Positions 61,515 through 64,000 of a DNA stretch of 64,000 bases are shown in pieces. The notes under the pieces were generated by a model, which saw only the letters and a program-made list of their open reading frames with translations, made no database searches and was not told the DNA's origin. The DNA comes from CAYNRA01 sp046296415. Lineage in GTDB: Bacteria > Bacteroidota > Bacteroidia > Cytophagales > Spirosomataceae. The translations under genes were made by a program, and so were the position numbers. Where the stretch lies: contig JBKBLN010000002.1 of assembly GCA_046296415.1 (NCBI GenBank), forward strand, positions 558,001 through 622,000, read 5' to 3'. Every line of letters starts with the position of its first letter. The first letter of the stretch is position 1.

Positions 61515-61710
61515 CAGTTCTCGTCGAACTATCCGTTCGAGCCTCTGCAATCGGCAAACGTCTTAAAAGCAAGACACTTTTATTTCTACTTTACCCTTCA
61601 GAGCAGGCAACGGATTCATCCGTGATGTTCACGTAAGGGCGTATCGCTACCGCCTTAATCCATTTTTTTGAATCGCAGGACGATAGCGAGCGTCCTGTCC
61701 ACATCTTTGT
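61515..61710 (+). other. Long structured 5' leader of the DEAD-box gene
   Basis: From the ferritin terminator to 61710 there are 329 bases without a gene. The last 195 follow a promoter box and contain several hairpins: TCGAAC/GTTCGA (about 61532-61548), ACGGA/TCCGT (61610-61623), the overlapping alternative CGTGA/TCACG (about 61621-61633), TAAGG(G)CG/CGCCTTA (about 61634-61657) and CAGGACG/CGTCCTG (61676-61697), the last only 13 bases before the start codon. Overlap of two stems allows two exclusive folds. Long leaders are known for cold-induced DEAD-box genes, so an autoregulatory or cold-sensing element is a fair guess. Confidence 0.5.
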
Positions 61711-63411
61711 ATGCAAACAGCACTGTTTTCTTCACTCCCCGTATCGGAGTACATTTTACAAGCCATTGAAGAAATGGGCTTCTCAGAGGCCACTCCTATC
61801 CAAGCCGCTGCCATTCCGGTAGTCATGACTGGACAAGATGTGATCGGTCAAGCTCAAACAGGTACCGGAAAGACCGCTGCTTTTGGTATTCCCGCGATTG
61901 AATCAATCGACGTTGAAGATCGGACAACCCAAGTCCTTATTATGTGTCCAACCCGTGAGTTGGCTCTCCAGGTTAAAGAACAAATTTACAAATTGGCAAA
62001 ATTCAAGCGTGGATTACTCGTAGCAGCCATTTATGGTGGAGAATCCTACGAACGTCAATTCCAGAACCTCAAGAAAGGTGCCCATATCGTGGTAGGAACT
62101 CCTGGCCGGATCATGGACCATATGGATCGTCAAACCTTGCGTTTAGACAACCTTAAAATGCTAGTCCTTGACGAAGCCGATGAGATGTTGAACATGGGTT
62201 TTCGGGAGGATATTGAAAAAATCATGAGCCATGCCCCAGAAGAGCGCCAAACGGTACTTTTCTCGGCGACCATGTCCAAAGAGATCCTTTCCATCACCAA
62301 GCGTTTCCAAAAAGATCCTCAAATTGTGAAAGTGACTCGCAACGAGATCACGAATGCCAATATTGAACAGTTTTATTATTCTGTACGACGTGAAGCGAAA
62401 ACCGAGGTGATGTGTCGTTTGATTGACGTTCACCAATTGAAATTAATGTTGGTTTTCTGTAATACGAAATCCAAAGTGGATGAGGTTGTGGATGAACTTC
62501 AGGCGCGTGGATACGCTGCAGAGGCCATCCACGGAGATCTCCGCCAAGCTGCGCGGAATCAAGTTATGAACAAATTTAGAACAGGTCACTGTTCGATTCT
62601 AGTGGCTACCGACGTCGCCGCTCGTGGTATTGATGTCTCTGGAGTGGACGCTGTGTTCAACTATGACCTTCCAATGGATCTTGAATACTATGTGCACCGA
62701 ATTGGCCGGACGGGTCGTGCTGGTAAATTAGGGAAAGCTTTTGCATTGGTTACAGGGCGAGATCGTAGCCGTCTCCGTGACCTTGAGCGCTACACCAAAG
62801 TGGTGGTTCCGCAAGGAAAAATACCTACTCGTGAAGATCTTGAAGCTGTGCGTACGCAACGTTTCATGGAGCAAGTGAAAGAAAATATCCAAACTGAAGG
62901 AAATGAATCATTTGAAGCCATCGTCGATCAATTGAAAAACGAGGGTATTGCCACTCATCACATCTTATCTGCCTTGATTCGGATGCAATTAGGTGCGGTT
63001 CAAACGACCCTTGCTGACCATGAGTTGTCGGATGAGCGCCGGGGATCAACCGAACGTCGTGGTGCTTCTACAGGACGCTCTGAGCGTGGTGGAAACTTCC
63101 GATCGTCAGGTGGAGGAGCCTCCGAAGGCCGCGGTCGTGCACCACGTCGGGGAAATCCAGCCGGCACAGGTGAGCCAGGCATGGTTCGGTTGTTTTTGAA
63201 CCTTGGCCGCAAAGACCAAGTATCTCCTAACCACATCGTAGGAGCAATTGCCTCTGAAACCAAATTACCAGGTAAACTGATCGGGCAAATTGATATGTAC
63301 GATAAATTCAGCTTTGTGGAAGTTCCTGAGCGTGAGGTGGAGAAAGTAATTCGCGGCATGCGGGGAAAAACCATCAACGCCCGTGAAGCGAGCTTAGAAG
63401 TAGCAAAATAA
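61711..63411 (+). CDS. DEAD-box ATP-dependent RNA helicase (DeaD/CsdA-like)
   Basis: A 566-residue helicase. Motifs: Q motif GFSEATPIQAAAIP, Walker A AQTGTGKTAAFG, PTRELA, TPGRIMDH, DEADEML, SATM, VFCNTK, ATDVAARGIDV and HRIGRTGRAGK. A C-terminal Arg/Gly-rich linker (about 450-490) leads to a DbpA-like RNA-binding domain (VRLFLNLGRKDQVSPNHIVGAIA), as in DeaD. It helps ribosome assembly and RNA decay at low temperature. Its leader is long and structured, which points to RNA-level control. Confidence 0.95.
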   Translation: MQTALFSSLPVSEYILQAIEEMGFSEATPIQAAAIPVVMTGQDVIGQAQTGTGKTAAFGIPAIESIDVEDRTTQVLIMCPTRELALQVKEQIYKLAKFKRGLLVAAIYGGESYERQFQNLKKGAHIVVGTPGRIMDHMDRQTLRLDNLKMLVLDEADEMLNMGFREDIEKIMSHAPEERQTVLFSATMSKEILSITKRFQKDPQIVKVTRNEITNANIEQFYYSVRREAKTEVMCRLIDVHQLKLMLVFCNTKSKVDEVVDELQARGYAAEAIHGDLRQAARNQVMNKFRTGHCSILVATDVAARGIDVSGVDAVFNYDLPMDLEYYVHRIGRTGRAGKLGKAFALVTGRDRSRLRDLERYTKVVVPQGKIPTREDLEAVRTQRFMEQVKENIQTEGNESFEAIVDQLKNEGIATHHILSALIRMQLGAVQTTLADHELSDERRGSTERRGASTGRSERGGNFRSSGGGASEGRGRAPRRGNPAGTGEPGMVRLFLNLGRKDQVSPNHIVGAIASETKLPGKLIGQIDMYDKFSFVEVPEREVEKVIRGMRGKTINAREASLEVAK

Positions 63412-63427
63412 GCTTTATTGAGAAATA

Positions 63428-63467
63428 CAATATCCCCTCCATTCATTTTGAATTGGAGGGGATATTG
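63428..63467. terminator. Hairpin between DEAD-box gene and aroC
   Basis: CAATATCCCCTCCA (63428-63441) / TGGAGGGGATATTG (63454-63467), perfect 14-base stem with a 12-base loop that can pair further (TTC/GAA). There is no T-run, but its place between convergent stops fits a shared 3' end. Confidence 0.75.
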
Positions 63468-63488
63468 CATGTATACCCATCTTAACAT

Positions 63489-64000
63489 TTATAACCGATT
63501 GGCTTTGGCACGCAAATAAAAATCAACCAACACCAATGCCGACATCGCATCCACAATCGGTACAGCCCTTGGCAGAACACAGGGATCATGCCGGCCCTTG
63601 CCTGACACCACCACGGATTCTCCGGCCTCATTGACACTTTCCTGATCGACCATGATGGTCGCTACCGGTTTAAATGCGACCTGAAAATAAATATCCTCTC
63701 CATTGGAAATTCCCCCTTGAATGCCTCCCGAATGATTGGTTTTGGTTTTGACTTGTCCCAACTCATCGGTGTAAAATGCATCGTTGTGTTCGGATCCATA
63801 CAATTTAACCCCTTCAAAACCACTCCCATACGAGAATCCTTTGACCGCATTGATGCTTAACATGGCTTTGCCTAACTCTGCATGCAGTTTATCAAATACG
63901 GGTTCTCCCCACCCTACTGGCACACCCTTCAAAACCCCGGTGATGACTCCACCAATTGAATCCCCCTTTTTTCGGGTTTCATCAATAAAAGAAAACATTT
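63489..64000 (-). CDS. aroC: Chorismate synthase, C-terminal part (cut by window edge)
   Basis: About 170 residues of the C-terminal half are present; the frame runs on past base 64000, so the N-terminus is outside. Family motifs are GDSIGGVITGVLKGVPVG, WGEPVFDKLHAELGKAM, INAVKGFSYGSGFEGV, NHSGGIQGGISNGEDIYF and GRHDPCVLPRAVPIVDAM, all part of the FMN and EPSP site. It makes chorismate, the branch point of aromatic amino acids. No damage is seen. Confidence 0.96.
   Translation of the reverse strand, partial: MFSFIDETRKKGDSIGGVITGVLKGVPVGWGEPVFDKLHAELGKAMLSINAVKGFSYGSGFEGVKLYGSEHNDAFYTDELGQVKTKTNHSGGIQGGISNGEDIYFQVAFKPVATIMVDQESVNEAGESVVVSGKGRHDPCVLPRAVPIVDAMSALVLVDFYLRAKANRL

Noticed and set aside
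61512..61560. tRNA-like GTTCGAGCC segment
   Set aside because: Only the T-loop-like phrase fits; no acceptor stem, anticodon arm or D arm can be drawn around it.
1..64000. Mobile elements, prophage, toxin-antitoxin or defence island
   Set aside because: I see no transposase, integrase, phage structural gene, restriction enzyme or attachment-site repeat; the gene content and base use are uniform.

Overview
The window comes from a Bacteroidota chromosome, most likely Cytophagales (a Spirosomaceae-like freshwater or soil bacterium). The main reasons are a type IX secretion / gliding adhesin locus (SprB-like giant protein, SprF/PorP, PorE-like OmpA protein) plus a PorD gene, repeated promoter -7 boxes of the Bacteroidota form TAnnTTTG, and typical families of the phylum (DUF4835, VCBS/ASPIC lipoprotein, lamin-tail protein, Blh retinal synthesis). 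By eye the base composition is in the low-to-mid 40s % GC and uniform. I see no insertion sequence, prophage, CRISPR array, tRNA or rRNA. The stretch is ordinary, densely coded chromosome, with most novelty in regulatory hairpins and in large surface proteins.

Layout. 1-2.0 kb: end of an FtsX-type ABC permease with a His-rich segment, followed by a periplasmic CFFCG protein, a small barrel and a DUF3817 membrane protein (possible metal-linked operon). 2.0-4.0 kb (minus): lycopene cyclase and Blh beta-carotene cleavage enzyme, i.e. the last two steps to retinal, without an opsin in the window. 4.1-8.4 kb: an MFS sugar transporter divergent from a Gfo/Idh dehydrogenase, a secreted protein and a TIM-barrel isomerase, probably one carbohydrate catabolic unit. 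8.5-12.5 kb: coaBC, porD, a VanX-like dipeptidase and pheS. 12.5-18.0 kb: serine racemase/threonine dehydratase with a maltokinase, an M3 peptidase and rpe.

18.1-29.7 kb (minus) is the T9SS surface operon: a 2,692-residue adhesin with DUF11 modules, 14 four-cysteine Ig-like repeats and a type B gliding C-terminal domain, then its SprF/PorP partner and a PorE-like OmpA protein. 29.9-34.9 kb (minus): a barrel protein with a degenerate peptidase-MA domain, an FAD oxidoreductase, cmk and miaA. 35.0-41.0 kb: a membrane methyltransferase, then a minus-strand pair made of a 1,102-residue VCBS/ASPIC lipoprotein and a lamin-tail secreted protein whose start codon lies inside a 21-bp terminator-like hairpin. 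41.2-49.7 kb: SDR, GH16 glucanase, RNA methyltransferase, ligA, dapA, a PAP2 protein with an altered catalytic motif, recA, a metallo-aminopeptidase-like protein and DUF6580. 49.8-57.3 kb: prolyl oligopeptidase, PhoD-like phosphatase, clpB (preceded by two TGnCA-N3-TGnCA palindromes), NfeD and an SPFH protein. 57.5-64.0 kb: an RluB-type pseudouridine synthase with a triplicated disordered segment, a coiled-coil stress-like protein, a hemerythrin-domain protein, a small unknown, ferritin, a DEAD-box helicase with a long structured leader, and the C-terminal part of aroC.

The genes most worth a second look are the hairpin over the lamin-tail start codon, the paired palindromes before clpB, the adhesin/SprF/PorE operon and the structured leader of the DEAD-box gene.
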